This document shows, one piece after another, positions 1 through 8,452 of a stretch of DNA of 64,000 nucleotides. The position numbers and the translations under genes were made by a program. Under the pieces are notes generated by a model that was given only the letters and a program-made list of their open reading frames with translations, did no database searches and was not told where the DNA came from. Numbering within the stretch: position 1 is the first letter of the stretch; each line of letters begins with the position of its first letter. Origin of the DNA: JBGTSJ01 sp041940305 (GTDB lineage Bacteria > Planctomycetota > Planctomycetia > Planctomycetales > Planctomycetaceae); the NCBI GenBank assembly GCA_041940305.1, contig JBGTSJ010000026.1, positions 1 through 64,000 of the forward strand, given 5' to 3'.

Positions 1-803
1 CGCTGCAGGTTGCAGTTGACGACCCAGATCAGATTATCGAGGTGCTCGCGCGAGGCGAGCGTGATGGCGCCGAGCGACTCCGGCTCGTCGATTTCGCCGT
101 CGCCGAGGAACGCCCAGACGTGAGACTTGGACGTATCCATGATGCCGCGGTGCTGCATGTAGCGCAGGAAGCGGGCATGGTAGATGGAGCAGATGGGCCC
201 CAGACCCATTGAGACCGTCGGGAACTGCCAGAAATCCTCCATCAGCCACGGATGCGGATAGGAGGAGAGGCCGACGCCGCGGGGGATCTCCTGGCGGAAG
301 TTGGCGAGCTGCTCTTCCGTCAGGCGGCCTTCGACGAAGGCGCGGGCGTACATGCCGGGGGCGGCGTGCCCCTGGAAGTAAACCATGTCGCCGGGGTGAT
401 CCTCCGTCTTGGCATGGAAGAAGTGGTTGTAGCCGACTTCGTACAGCGTGGCCGACGAGGCGAACGTAGAGATATGCCCGCCGACGTTGGTGTTGAGGTT
501 CGCGCGGTGGACCATCGCCAGCGCGTTCCAGCGGATGATGGACTTGATCCGCCGCTCGATTTCGAGGTTGCCGGGATAGCGCGGCTGGTCGCTGAGGGGG
601 ATGGTGTTGATGTACGGAGTGGTGATCTCCGCCGGCATCATCACGCCGCGGAGGTAGGCATGCTCGCGGAGATTGACGAGCAGCTGCTGCGTCCGCTCCG
701 GTCCGTAGCGGTGCAGGACGTCTTCGAGAGACTCGTACCATTCTTCGAGTTCGACGGGGTCGATGGAGTGGACCGCGCCGTCGGAGAGCTGTTCGACCGT
801 CAT
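1..803 (-). CDS. aceE: Pyruvate dehydrogenase E1 component, homodimeric type (N-terminal part, cut by window start)
   Basis: Thiamine-diphosphate enzyme that decarboxylates pyruvate and acetylates the E2 lipoyl group in the cytoplasmic pyruvate dehydrogenase complex. The visible 267 residues match the AceE N-terminus: YPGNLEIERRIKSIIRWNAL, then NVGGHISTFASSATLYEVGY, YFQGHAAPGMYARAF and the FLGDGEIDEPES segment, which carries the cofactor-binding GDGE. The C-terminal two thirds lie outside the window. I chose ATG at 803 because GAGGA sits four bases upstream. An in-frame GTG at 878 would add 25 charged residues and cannot be excluded; a stop lies further upstream. The gene is read away from the downstream acyltransferase fusion, so the two probably share a divergent control region. 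Confidence 0.93.
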   Translation of the reverse strand, partial: MTVEQLSDGAVHSIDPVELEEWYESLEDVLHRYGPERTQQLLVNLREHAYLRGVMMPAEITTPYINTIPLSDQPRYPGNLEIERRIKSIIRWNALAMVHRANLNTNVGGHISTFASSATLYEVGYNHFFHAKTEDHPGDMVYFQGHAAPGMYARAFVEGRLTEEQLANFRQEIPRGVGLSSYPHPWLMEDFWQFPTVSMGLGPICSIYHARFLRYMQHRGIMDTSKSHVWAFLGDGEIDEPESLGAITLASREHLDNLIWVVNCNLQ

Positions 804-1191
804 GAAGTCCTCAATCGTTTCAATCGATCCGCCGTCGCGTGGCGGGTTTCGCCGTTTGATCTTGTCGTCTGACCGCACCGGGGCGGGCGCGCACTTCGGA
901 ACTGAGTCGTGCGGAACCCGGATTTTAGGTCATCCGGCCCGCGGCGCGAACGTGGAATGATACGGCGTGGCGGCGGCGTCTGTCACCCCCGCGGCAGCGG
1001 CGGCCATCGGAGTCTGGTGCAGACATTCAGGTTGCAGCGACTGCAATGCATCGGAATTGGTCAACGTGTCTTCTGGCGAGCGTCCCGGCGTGATAATCTG
1101 CCGCCGTTCCCGCCTGATTCCAGCGACCGTCAGTCTTCAGCCGCCGGGCCAGTTTTGTCTCGGGACAAGCTCGGCAAGATCTTCTGTCACG

Positions 1192-4100
1192 ATGTCCTCG
1201 ATAGCTGCACCATCGGCCATCAGCGAGCGCAGCGACTCGTTGCGCTCGGCGGGGTTCGCCGGTTTGCTGGTAACGCAATTCCTGGGGGCCTTTAATGACA
1301 ACATGTTCCGCTGGCTGGTCGTCCCGATCGGGCAGCGGGTGTTGGGAGGCGAGAACCCGGAGACGATGGCCCTGGTGCTGGGAGGCGTCTGCTTCACGCT
1401 GCCGTATCTTCTGCTCGTGGCCGCCGCAGGCTCGCTGGCGGACCGGTTCAGCAAGCGGAGCGTGATCGTCGCCTGCAAGACGGCCGAAGTGGGAATCATG
1501 CTGCTCGGGACACTGGCGGTCCTCACTCTGAACCAGTGGTTCCTGTTTGCAACCGTGACGCTCATGGGAGCGCAGAGCGCGCTCTTCGGGCCGGCGAAGT
1601 TCGGCAGCCTGCCGGAGATGCTGCGGCCGGAGGCGCTGTCGAAGGGCAACGGCATGCTCGGCCTGGCAACGGTCGTGGCATCGGCCCTGGGGACGGTCGC
1701 GGGATTCCGGCTGTTCGATGCCCTCGTCAACCTCGGCCTGTTCGAGGGGCGCGGCTTCGCGGCGGTGTGGCCGGCCGGAGTCGCTCTTATCGGAGTCGCC
1801 GCCGCCGGACTCACCGCCAGCCTGTGGATACCCAGGCTCGCGCCGGCCGACCCCTCCGCGCGGCTGAAGTTCGATCCGATCCGCGAGACCGTGCCGGCGC
1901 TGCGCGGCCTGTTCTCCGAGCAGCGGCTGCTGCGGGCGGCGCTGGGCATCGCCTTCTTCTGGTTCCTGGCGTCGCTGGCCCAGCTCAACATCGATCCCTT
2001 CGCCGACATCCAGTTCGGCCTCGATAAGAAGGACGTGGGCATCCTCTTGGCAGTGCTCGTGGCGGGCCTGGGGGCGGGCAGCGTGCTCGCGGGCTGGTGG
2101 TCCGGCGGCAAGGTGGAACTGGGAATCGTGCCGCTGGGGACGATCGGCATCATCATCAGCGCTCTGATGCTCTACGTCTCGGGGTCGCAGGTGGACCCGA
2201 CCGGCCGGGCGCTGGAACAATCGGCCTTCTGGTGGTCCTGCTTCTGGCTGTTCCAGTTGGGGGTGAGCGCGGGGTTGTTCAACATCCCGCTGGAGACCTA
2301 CCTGCAGCACGAAAGCGACGAGCGGAACCGCGGCACCGTCCTCGCGGGCAGCAACTTCGTCTCGTTCTCGTTCATCCTGGTGTCGTGTGGGCTGTTCTTC
2401 CTGCTGAGGGGCGCTTTCGAATTGTCTCCCGCGGCGATATTCATGGTAGCCGGGCTGGGAACGATCCCGGTCGCGATCTATGTCCTGCGATTGCTGCCGG
2501 ACGTCACGCTGCGGTTCGTATTCTGGCTGGCCAGCCATTCGATCTACCGACTGCGGATCCACGGCAGCGAGAACGTCCCCGACAAAGGCGGAGCGCTGCT
2601 GGTCGCCAACCACATCTCCTGGGTCGATGGCGTGCTCGTGCTGGTAAGCACCTCCCGGCTGGTGCGGTTCCTGGTTTACGCCGACTATTCTCAGAAGCCC
2701 GGACTGGCCTGGATGTCCCGGACGATGCGTGTGATTCCGATCCGCGCCACGGACGGCCCCAAGGCCATCGTCCGCGCATTGCAGGCGGCGCGCGAGGCCG
2801 TGCAGAGCGGTGAGCTGGTCTGCATCTTCGCGGAAGGACAGCTCTCGCGCACCGGACAGATGCAGACGTTCCAGCCGGGACTGATGCGGATCGTCGGCGG
2901 CAGCGGAGCGCCCGTGATCCCCGTCTACCTGCACGGGTTGTGGGGCAGCATTTTCAGCTTCGCCGGAGGACGGTACTTCTGGAAAGTGCCCAAACGCTGG
3001 CCTTATCCGGTATCAATCCATTTTGGTAAACCGATCACCGAGCCCGGCGATGTCAACCAGGTCCGCCGGGCCGTCGAGCAACTGGGAGTTGAGGCCGTCA
3101 TGACCGAGAAACCTCAGAAACTGATCCCCGCCCGGCAGTTTGTCCGGCAGAGCAAGCGCTCCCGCTTCCGGCTGAAGGTCGCCGATTCCAGCGGGGCCGA
3201 GCTGACCGGCGGCAAGCTGCTCGCGGGCTCCATCGCGATGCTGCGGGCGCTGGAGCGCGAGGTGCTGGCGCCTGATGAGAAGACAGTGGGCGTGCTGCTG
3301 CCGCCTTCGGTGGGAGGCTGCGTCGCCAACGCCGCATTGGCGCTGGGGCGACGGACCTCGGTGAACCTCAACTACACCATGTCGGACGACGTGATCAATC
3401 ACTGCGTCCGCGAGGCCGGTCTCAAGCACGTCCTCACCAGTCGCCGCTTCCTCGAAAAGAAGCCGATCGCCATCGAGGGAGCTGAGATCGTCTACCTCGA
3501 GGACATCAAGGAGAAGGTGACGGGGCTCGACAAGGCGCGCGGGGCTCTCTGCGCATTCGCCCTGCCGGCGTGGTGGGTGGAGCGGATCTTCAAGCTGACG
3601 TCCGTCGGTCCCGATGAACTGGTCACGATCATCTTCACGTCCGGCTCCACCGGCGAGCCGAAGGGGGTCATGCTCACACAGCGCAATATCGGCTCCAACG
3701 TCGACGCCGGCGACCAGGTGCTCAACCTCAAGCCGGACGACGGGCTGCTGGGAATCCTGCCGTTCTTCCATTCGTTCGGCTACACGGTCTCGATGTGGCT
3801 CCCCCTCTGCTACGACCCGAAGGTGGTCTTCCACTTCAATCCGCTCGATGCACGGATGGTCGGCAAGCTCGTGGAGAAGCACAAACTCACCATCTTGATG
3901 GCGACGCCGACTTTCCTCCGCAGCTACTTGCGGCGCGTCGAGCCCGAGCAGTTTAAGTGCCTGGACCTCGTCATCACCGGCGCCGAGAAGCTGCCGCGGG
4001 ACCTGGCGGACCAGTTCCAGAAGCGGTTCAACATCATGCCGACCGAAGGGTACGGCACGACCGAGCTGTCTCCCATCGTGTCGATCAACATTCCCGACCG

Positions 4101-4746
4101 CCGCTCTCTTTATCCGTCCCAACTGGGTGAGAAGCTGGGGACGATCGGCCGCTGCGTGCCGGGAGTCGTCGCGAAAATCGTCGATTCTGACACCGGGCAG
4201 GACCTCGGCATCGATCAGGAAGGACTGCTGTGGATCAAGGGTCCCAACGTCATGGCCGGCTATCTCAACCAGCCTGAAAAGACGGCCGAGATGATCCGCG
4301 ACGGCTGGTACAACACCGGCGACATGGCGAAGATCGACCGGGACGGGTTCATCACGATCACCGGCCGGCTGAGCCGGTTCTCGAAGATCGGCGGCGAGAT
4401 GGTGCCGCACATCCGGATCGAAGAAGCCATCACGCGGATCGTCGAGCAGGCCGGCGGACGTGCGGCTGAGGACGAAGACGGACCGGATCTGCGCGTGGCG
4501 GTGACGGCCGTTCCCGACTCCAGCAAGGGAGAACGGATCATCGTTCTGCACCGCTCGCTGCCGGTGAGCGTCGAGGAGATCCGCAACGGCCTGAAAGCAC
4601 AGGGCTGCCCGAACCTGTGGATCCCCGGCTCAGACGGCTTCGTCGAAGTCGATGCCATCCCGCTGCTGGGAACGGGGAAGTTCGATCTCAAAGGCATGCA
4701 GCAACTCGCCCTTCAGCGCTGCAGTGAAGCCCCCTGTGTAGGATGA
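1192..4746 (+). CDS. LplT-PlsC-acyl-ACP synthetase trifunctional fusion (lysophospholipid flippase/acyltransferase)
   Basis: A 1184-residue fusion of three activities that in E. coli are split between LplT and Aas. Residues 15 to about 430 are a 12-helix major facilitator transporter of LplT type (VTQFLGAFNDNMFRWLVVPI). Residues about 450-650 are a PlsC acyltransferase with the HxxxxD site in NHISWVDG and the FAEGQLSRTG and PVIPVYLHGLWGS motifs. Residues about 670-1180 are an AMP-binding ligase with IIFTSGSTGEPKGVML and GYGTTELSP. The expected role is to flip lysophospholipid into the inner leaflet and re-acylate it with ACP-bound fatty acid. The frame is open upstream to 967, but the conserved part starts just after ATG 1192. 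The opposite strand carries long shadow frames caused by high GC. Confidence 0.92.
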   Translation: MSSIAAPSAISERSDSLRSAGFAGLLVTQFLGAFNDNMFRWLVVPIGQRVLGGENPETMALVLGGVCFTLPYLLLVAAAGSLADRFSKRSVIVACKTAEVGIMLLGTLAVLTLNQWFLFATVTLMGAQSALFGPAKFGSLPEMLRPEALSKGNGMLGLATVVASALGTVAGFRLFDALVNLGLFEGRGFAAVWPAGVALIGVAAAGLTASLWIPRLAPADPSARLKFDPIRETVPALRGLFSEQRLLRAALGIAFFWFLASLAQLNIDPFADIQFGLDKKDVGILLAVLVAGLGAGSVLAGWWSGGKVELGIVPLGTIGIIISALMLYVSGSQVDPTGRALEQSAFWWSCFWLFQLGVSAGLFNIPLETYLQHESDERNRGTVLAGSNFVSFSFILVSCGLFFLLRGAFELSPAAIFMVAGLGTIPVAIYVLRLLPDVTLRFVFWLASHSIYRLRIHGSENVPDKGGALLVANHISWVDGVLVLVSTSRLVRFLVYADYSQKPGLAWMSRTMRVIPIRATDGPKAIVRALQAAREAVQSGELVCIFAEGQLSRTGQMQTFQPGLMRIVGGSGAPVIPVYLHGLWGSIFSFAGGRYFWKVPKRWPYPVSIHFGKPITEPGDVNQVRRAVEQLGVEAVMTEKPQKLIPARQFVRQSKRSRFRLKVADSSGAELTGGKLLAGSIAMLRALEREVLAPDEKTVGVLLPPSVGGCVANAALALGRRTSVNLNYTMSDDVINHCVREAGLKHVLTSRRFLEKKPIAIEGAEIVYLEDIKEKVTGLDKARGALCAFALPAWWVERIFKLTSVGPDELVTIIFTSGSTGEPKGVMLTQRNIGSNVDAGDQVLNLKPDDGLLGILPFFHSFGYTVSMWLPLCYDPKVVFHFNPLDARMVGKLVEKHKLTILMATPTFLRSYLRRVEPEQFKCLDLVITGAEKLPRDLADQFQKRFNIMPTEGYGTTELSPIVSINIPDRRSLYPSQLGEKLGTIGRCVPGVVAKIVDSDTGQDLGIDQEGLLWIKGPNVMAGYLNQPEKTAEMIRDGWYNTGDMAKIDRDGFITITGRLSRFSKIGGEMVPHIRIEEAITRIVEQAGGRAAEDEDGPDLRVAVTAVPDSSKGERIIVLHRSLPVSVEEIRNGLKAQGCPNLWIPGSDGFVEVDAIPLLGTGKFDLKGMQQLALQRCSEAPCVG

Positions 4747-4833
4747 CCCCCGCGCGGCCTGCCCCCCCGGCTCACTCCGGCAGCCCGCGGACAACCCAGG
4801 CTTCACTCTCCCTGCTGACGCGACGCCCCCTCC

Positions 4834-6489
4834 ATGAAGACTCAGGCACTACGGCGATTTCGAGCGAAACTGGCCGCCGATCAACCGGTCTACGGCCTCT
4901 GGGTCACGCTGGAGTCCGCCAGCATCACGGAGATGGCGGTCGCTCTCGGTATCGACTGGGTCGTGATTGATGCCGAGCACGGACATCTCGACTGGAAGGA
5001 GATCAACGAACACATCCGCGCCGCCCTACGCAGCGACACGGTCGTCCTGGTCCGTCTCGCCGAGCGGAGCACGTCGCTCGCCAAACGGGCGCTGGATATT
5101 GGCGCTGACGGTATCGTTGTTCCGTGGGTGGAAACGGCTGAGGCCCTGGAAGACGCCATTCGGGACTGCCGATATCCAACCGACGGACGGCGCGGAATCG
5201 GAGGAGAAAGAGCGACGGCGTGGGGCCAATGCCTCGCCCAGCACACCGCCCAAGCGAACGAACATGTGCTCGTCGTCCCGATCATCGAAAGCGTCGCCGC
5301 AGTCCCCAACGTGCCGGCGATGTGCCAGGTGGACGGCACGGACGTGTTCTTCTTCGGCCCGGCCGACTTTTCGGCAACCGCCGGCTACCGGGGACAATGG
5401 GAAGGACCGAGCGTCGCGGAGCAGATTCTCGCGCTGACGGAGACGATCCGGGCTGCAGGAAAACACTGCGGTGTCATGGCCACCGGCATCGACAATCTCG
5501 TCCAGCGGCGGGATCAGGGTTTCCGCATGATGGCGATCGGACCAGACGCCGGCCTGCTGCTCAGGTCAATGCATCAGTCGCTGCAGGCCGTCGACCGCGA
5601 CCGGACCGTGGCCGCCAGCCTGAATCCCGCCGATGGCCGCGATGTCCGCCTGCCACTGCCGCAGCCTCCGGAGGGGACCACGCCCGACCGGGACGAGGTC
5701 ATGACCGGACTGGGAGACGGAGCGTCCGTCGAGCTGGAGCCGGGCGTTTCGATGGAGGCTTTGGTGGGCGGCTTCAACACCGCTCGCGGACTGACCACGG
5801 GCATTGTGACGATGCAGCCCGAGGCACAGCTGAGTTGCCACACCCACCCGTGTAGCGAGTCCGTCACGGTCCTCGACGGGGAAGTCGAGATGTCGGTCGA
5901 AGGGCGAACCTACCGGCTGGGTCCGCTCGATAACATCACGATCCCGCGCTGGCTGCCGCATCAGGCGCGCAACTCGGATTCCCGCGCCCCGGCGCGGCTG
6001 CACGTTGCACTCGCCATGAGTCAACCGGAGCGCGCACTGGTCACGCGCTCCTTCGAGCATCAGGAGATGCCCTTGGACTCACACGGAACGCCCGGCTTTG
6101 AGCGCATCACCCGGATTTCCCGGGCCGAGCGCACGCACGGAGTTGGTCCCGGGGCGGAGTTTGTGGATTACTTCAGCGCGGCCCTGATGCCGGGTCTCGA
6201 GATGAGCGGAGGCTTCGCCCGTTTCGATCCCGGCGGCCGGCTTCCCGATCATCTCCATGACTTCGACGAATCCATCTGCATCATCAGCGGACGCGCCGAC
6301 TGCCTGGTCGAAGGCCGTCAGTACTCGTTAAGCGACTGCGCCACCGCCATGGTGCCGCGAGGCCGCGTGCACTACTTCATCAACCAGTCGCAGTCCTCGA
6401 TGGAGATGATCTGGGTTTATGCCGGACCGATGCCCGAGCGGATTCTGATCGCTCCGGGGTTCTCAAGGCGATGCTCCGAGTCTCGGTGA
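4834..6489 (+). CDS. HpcH/HpaI-family aldolase fused to two cupin domains
   Basis: 551 residues. Residues 1-255 are a class II, metal-dependent HpcH/HpaI aldolase: IDAEHGHLDW (catalytic His region), LVRLAE, GADGIVVPWVETAEAL, and metal ligands in PIIES and FFFGPADFS. After a short linker, residues about 300-395 form a cupin (SCHTHPCSESVTVLDGEVEM, then IPRWLPHQARN). A second cupin follows at about 440-545 (LPDHLHDFDESICIISG, VPRGRVHYFINQ). The aldolase half should cleave or form 2-oxo-acid aldols. The cupin half may act on or sense a related small acid, which is inference. It lies 87 bases after the fusion gene on the same strand, but nothing links their functions. I do not recognise a characterised protein with this architecture. 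Confidence 0.85.
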   Translation: MKTQALRRFRAKLAADQPVYGLWVTLESASITEMAVALGIDWVVIDAEHGHLDWKEINEHIRAALRSDTVVLVRLAERSTSLAKRALDIGADGIVVPWVETAEALEDAIRDCRYPTDGRRGIGGERATAWGQCLAQHTAQANEHVLVVPIIESVAAVPNVPAMCQVDGTDVFFFGPADFSATAGYRGQWEGPSVAEQILALTETIRAAGKHCGVMATGIDNLVQRRDQGFRMMAIGPDAGLLLRSMHQSLQAVDRDRTVAASLNPADGRDVRLPLPQPPEGTTPDRDEVMTGLGDGASVELEPGVSMEALVGGFNTARGLTTGIVTMQPEAQLSCHTHPCSESVTVLDGEVEMSVEGRTYRLGPLDNITIPRWLPHQARNSDSRAPARLHVALAMSQPERALVTRSFEHQEMPLDSHGTPGFERITRISRAERTHGVGPGAEFVDYFSAALMPGLEMSGGFARFDPGGRLPDHLHDFDESICIISGRADCLVEGRQYSLSDCATAMVPRGRVHYFINQSQSSMEMIWVYAGPMPERILIAPGFSRRCSESR

Positions 6490-6552
6490 ACTGGTCGAAA
6501 AGAGCAGTCCACTTCGATCGCCGAGATGCTTCAGGCCCGCCGCGGCGAAGAC

Positions 6553-7680
6553 TCACTCGCAGATTCGCGCCTGCGTGCGACGGCGGTTGAAGGCAATCAT
6601 TCCCATCACGCCAATGCCGAGCAGCGTCATTGACGCCGGCTCCGGTACGACAGCCGTTGTGGACAAACCACGCAGGGTATCGAGTTCGTAGACGTTCTGC
6701 GGTTCATTCAAATGATTGTACGGAGTGCCGGCCTGCGACAGGCTGTACTTGTCGTTCCAGAGATAATTCTGATTGTCCTTCGTGCCCCGATTGGCCTCAA
6801 ACACGATGTGCAGAGTTGCAGGGTCAAGGGCGTAACTGGAGTAGATGCTGTTGAAAACGGAGTAATTGAAGGCGAACTCGATAATCGGTCGCCCACCGAG
6901 CCCGTCGTCTGTCCGTCGCGTGTACAGGACCTCGGGTTTTTGCCCCGATTCGATATTACCGTCGGAGATGACCTTCGTCTCGAAGCCATTCATACTTCCC
7001 GGCCGCTCATTCACCGCTGCAATACCGTTTGGGCCCCCGACGTCGCCGTTGATGTCCAGATATCCCATTGCCTTTTCGCCGGCCTTTGAGCCGTCGAAGG
7101 TGGAGAACTCCGACTTCTGAAAATCGGCCGCCGCCTCGGCTGAGAGCATCAGGCCGCCCGCCCCATCCGGGTCGTCGCTGATGCGGATGCGATAGTACGT
7201 GCTCTCGCCCAGATCCTGAGTGCGTACGCCGTTGTTGCCGACCTTATCCTCACCAAACAGCTCGATCCCGAAGTACATGAACTGATCATCGAAACCGTAG
7301 AGCCCGCGAGTGATATCCAGGTACTCGAAGTATGTGGGGCTGGAGGAGTTCGTGGCCACGATCGTCTTGCCAATCAGAGCTTGAAGTTCTGAGTCTGTTC
7401 CGTAAGTGGAATGGACAGACTTAACTTTGATCTGTTCGTAGTTCTGAATCGTGGGCCGCTCATAGACGTCCTGGGCGTAACTGTCGGCCCCGGTATTGAT
7501 AAACCAGGACTGTAACCCACCGGGTGCCCGGAACTGGTTGTCGCCGGTGATGGCGTCCTCAAAAACCTGAGTGAAAATCGAATCGGTCGGAATCATGCCG
7601 GCCGCACATGTCGACGCGCGCACGCAACCCGAGAGTGCAATCAGTAGTGTCAGCCACTGCTTGAACGAAGCAATCGTCAT
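6553..7680 (-). CDS. PEP-CTERM-sorted secreted protein of unknown function
   Basis: 375 residues. An N-terminal hydrophobic signal (about residues 8-28, ending in a Cys/Ala-rich stretch) and a C-terminal sorting signal VPEPASMTLLGIGVMGMI followed by NRRR identify a PEP-CTERM protein, processed and anchored by an exosortase system. The body (residues 30-345) is rich in Asp, Gly, Asn and Tyr and has no motif I recognise. It looks like an extracellular beta-rich domain. No exosortase gene is in the window. The gene stands alone between the aldolase-cupin gene (convergent, 63 bases apart) and a dehydrogenase remnant. Confidence 0.82.
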   Translation of the reverse strand: MTIASFKQWLTLLIALSGCVRASTCAAGMIPTDSIFTQVFEDAITGDNQFRAPGGLQSWFINTGADSYAQDVYERPTIQNYEQIKVKSVHSTYGTDSELQALIGKTIVATNSSSPTYFEYLDITRGLYGFDDQFMYFGIELFGEDKVGNNGVRTQDLGESTYYRIRISDDPDGAGGLMLSAEAAADFQKSEFSTFDGSKAGEKAMGYLDINGDVGGPNGIAAVNERPGSMNGFETKVISDGNIESGQKPEVLYTRRTDDGLGGRPIIEFAFNYSVFNSIYSSYALDPATLHIVFEANRGTKDNQNYLWNDKYSLSQAGTPYNHLNEPQNVYELDTLRGLSTTAVVPEPASMTLLGIGVMGMIAFNRRRTQARICE

Positions 7681-7929
7681 CTAGACTCCGGCTGCTGTTT
7701 GCCCGCCACAGGCAGAGAGAAACCTGCACGAGCCGGAAGGTCTGTGTGGACCCGCTACATCTCCCACCTTACCCATCGGCTCGGATTGGTTTCAAGTAAG
7801 CCTCCTCGGCCGGCATGCAGTGAACCTGAACGGACGTGCCAGACTGCGATGACTCGTCTGGATGCGGCAGCGTGTTGTGCCTGACAGCTGCCTCGCCAAC
7901 GACTTGATCGGAGAGCACCCAGCGACGGC

Positions 7930-8230
7930 TGCTGAACGGGATGTGTGGCTGCTCAACCCCACTCCGCGTGCCAGCCGGCGCATCGCCGGGGCCGCTCTCG
8001 ACTGCTTCGAGAACGAACCGGTCATCACGCCGCATCGGCTTGGCGAACTGGACAATGTCCTGCTCGCCCCCCACTCAATCGCCTGGACGGACGAGTTGTT
8101 CCGGGACATCGGTCGCACCGCCTGCCAGTCCATCCTCGACCTGTCGCAAGGCCGCCGGCCACAGGGGGCCGTGAATCCCGAAGTCTTCGACAGCGACACA
8201 TTCCACCTCAAATGGGAACGCTCACGCTAG
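7930..8230 (+). pseudogene. C-terminal remnant of a D-2-hydroxyacid dehydrogenase
   Basis: About 100 codons of an open frame (possible ATG at 7862) resemble the last quarter of the D-isomer-specific 2-hydroxyacid dehydrogenases: RIAGAALDCFENEPVI corresponds to the usual GAALDVFExEP block, followed by LDNVLLAPHSIAWTDE with the catalytic His of the APH motif, and a C-terminal GRRPQGAVNPEVF. The N-terminal domain and the NAD-binding GxGxxG are absent, and the preceding sequence does not continue the family, so this is a truncated gene. Its stop TAG at 8228-8230 is also the first three bases of a dispersed repeat copy. Confidence 0.65.
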
Positions 8231-8267
8231 CCCGCCGCGCGAGCCAGGGCCGAACGTTGCCGAGCGC
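8228..8267 (+). repeat. Dispersed repeat family A, copy 1
   Basis: About 40 bases containing GGGCCGAACGTTGCCGAGCG. Near-identical copies lie at 28751-28789, 34251-34289 and, inverted, 57771-57807. All are intergenic or at a gene end. The function is unknown. Confidence 0.85.
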
Positions 8268-8388
8268 CGAGCGCGTGCAGACCATGTTGAAACCGATCGT
8301 CTGAGACCTTGCGTCGACGCCAGCGGCCGCCGCCGGCTGCGCGAGGCCCGTCTTCCCCCGTTCCGCGGGATGTGTGACAATCCGCGTC

Positions 8389-8417
8389 CTGACCGGGGGA
8401 ACGCCCGCGCGTACAAT
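8389..8417 (+). promoter_or_regulatory. Possible sigma-70-type promoter for the SpoVR gene
   Basis: CTGACC at 8389-8394 and TACAAT at 8412-8417 are separated by 17 bases and lie 36 bases before the SpoVR ATG. The -10 hexamer matches the consensus at five of six positions and the -35 at four of six. This is a sequence match only. Confidence 0.4.
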
Positions 8418-8452
8418 GGTGGGCAAGCGTCACTGCAGCCCGAGCACCGATT

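Noticed and set aside
1027..4551. Long minus-strand frames (635 and 512 codons) opposite the acyltransferase fusion
   Set aside because: Arg/Asp/Gln-rich composition with no motif and full antisense overlap with a clear three-domain gene; an effect of high GC.
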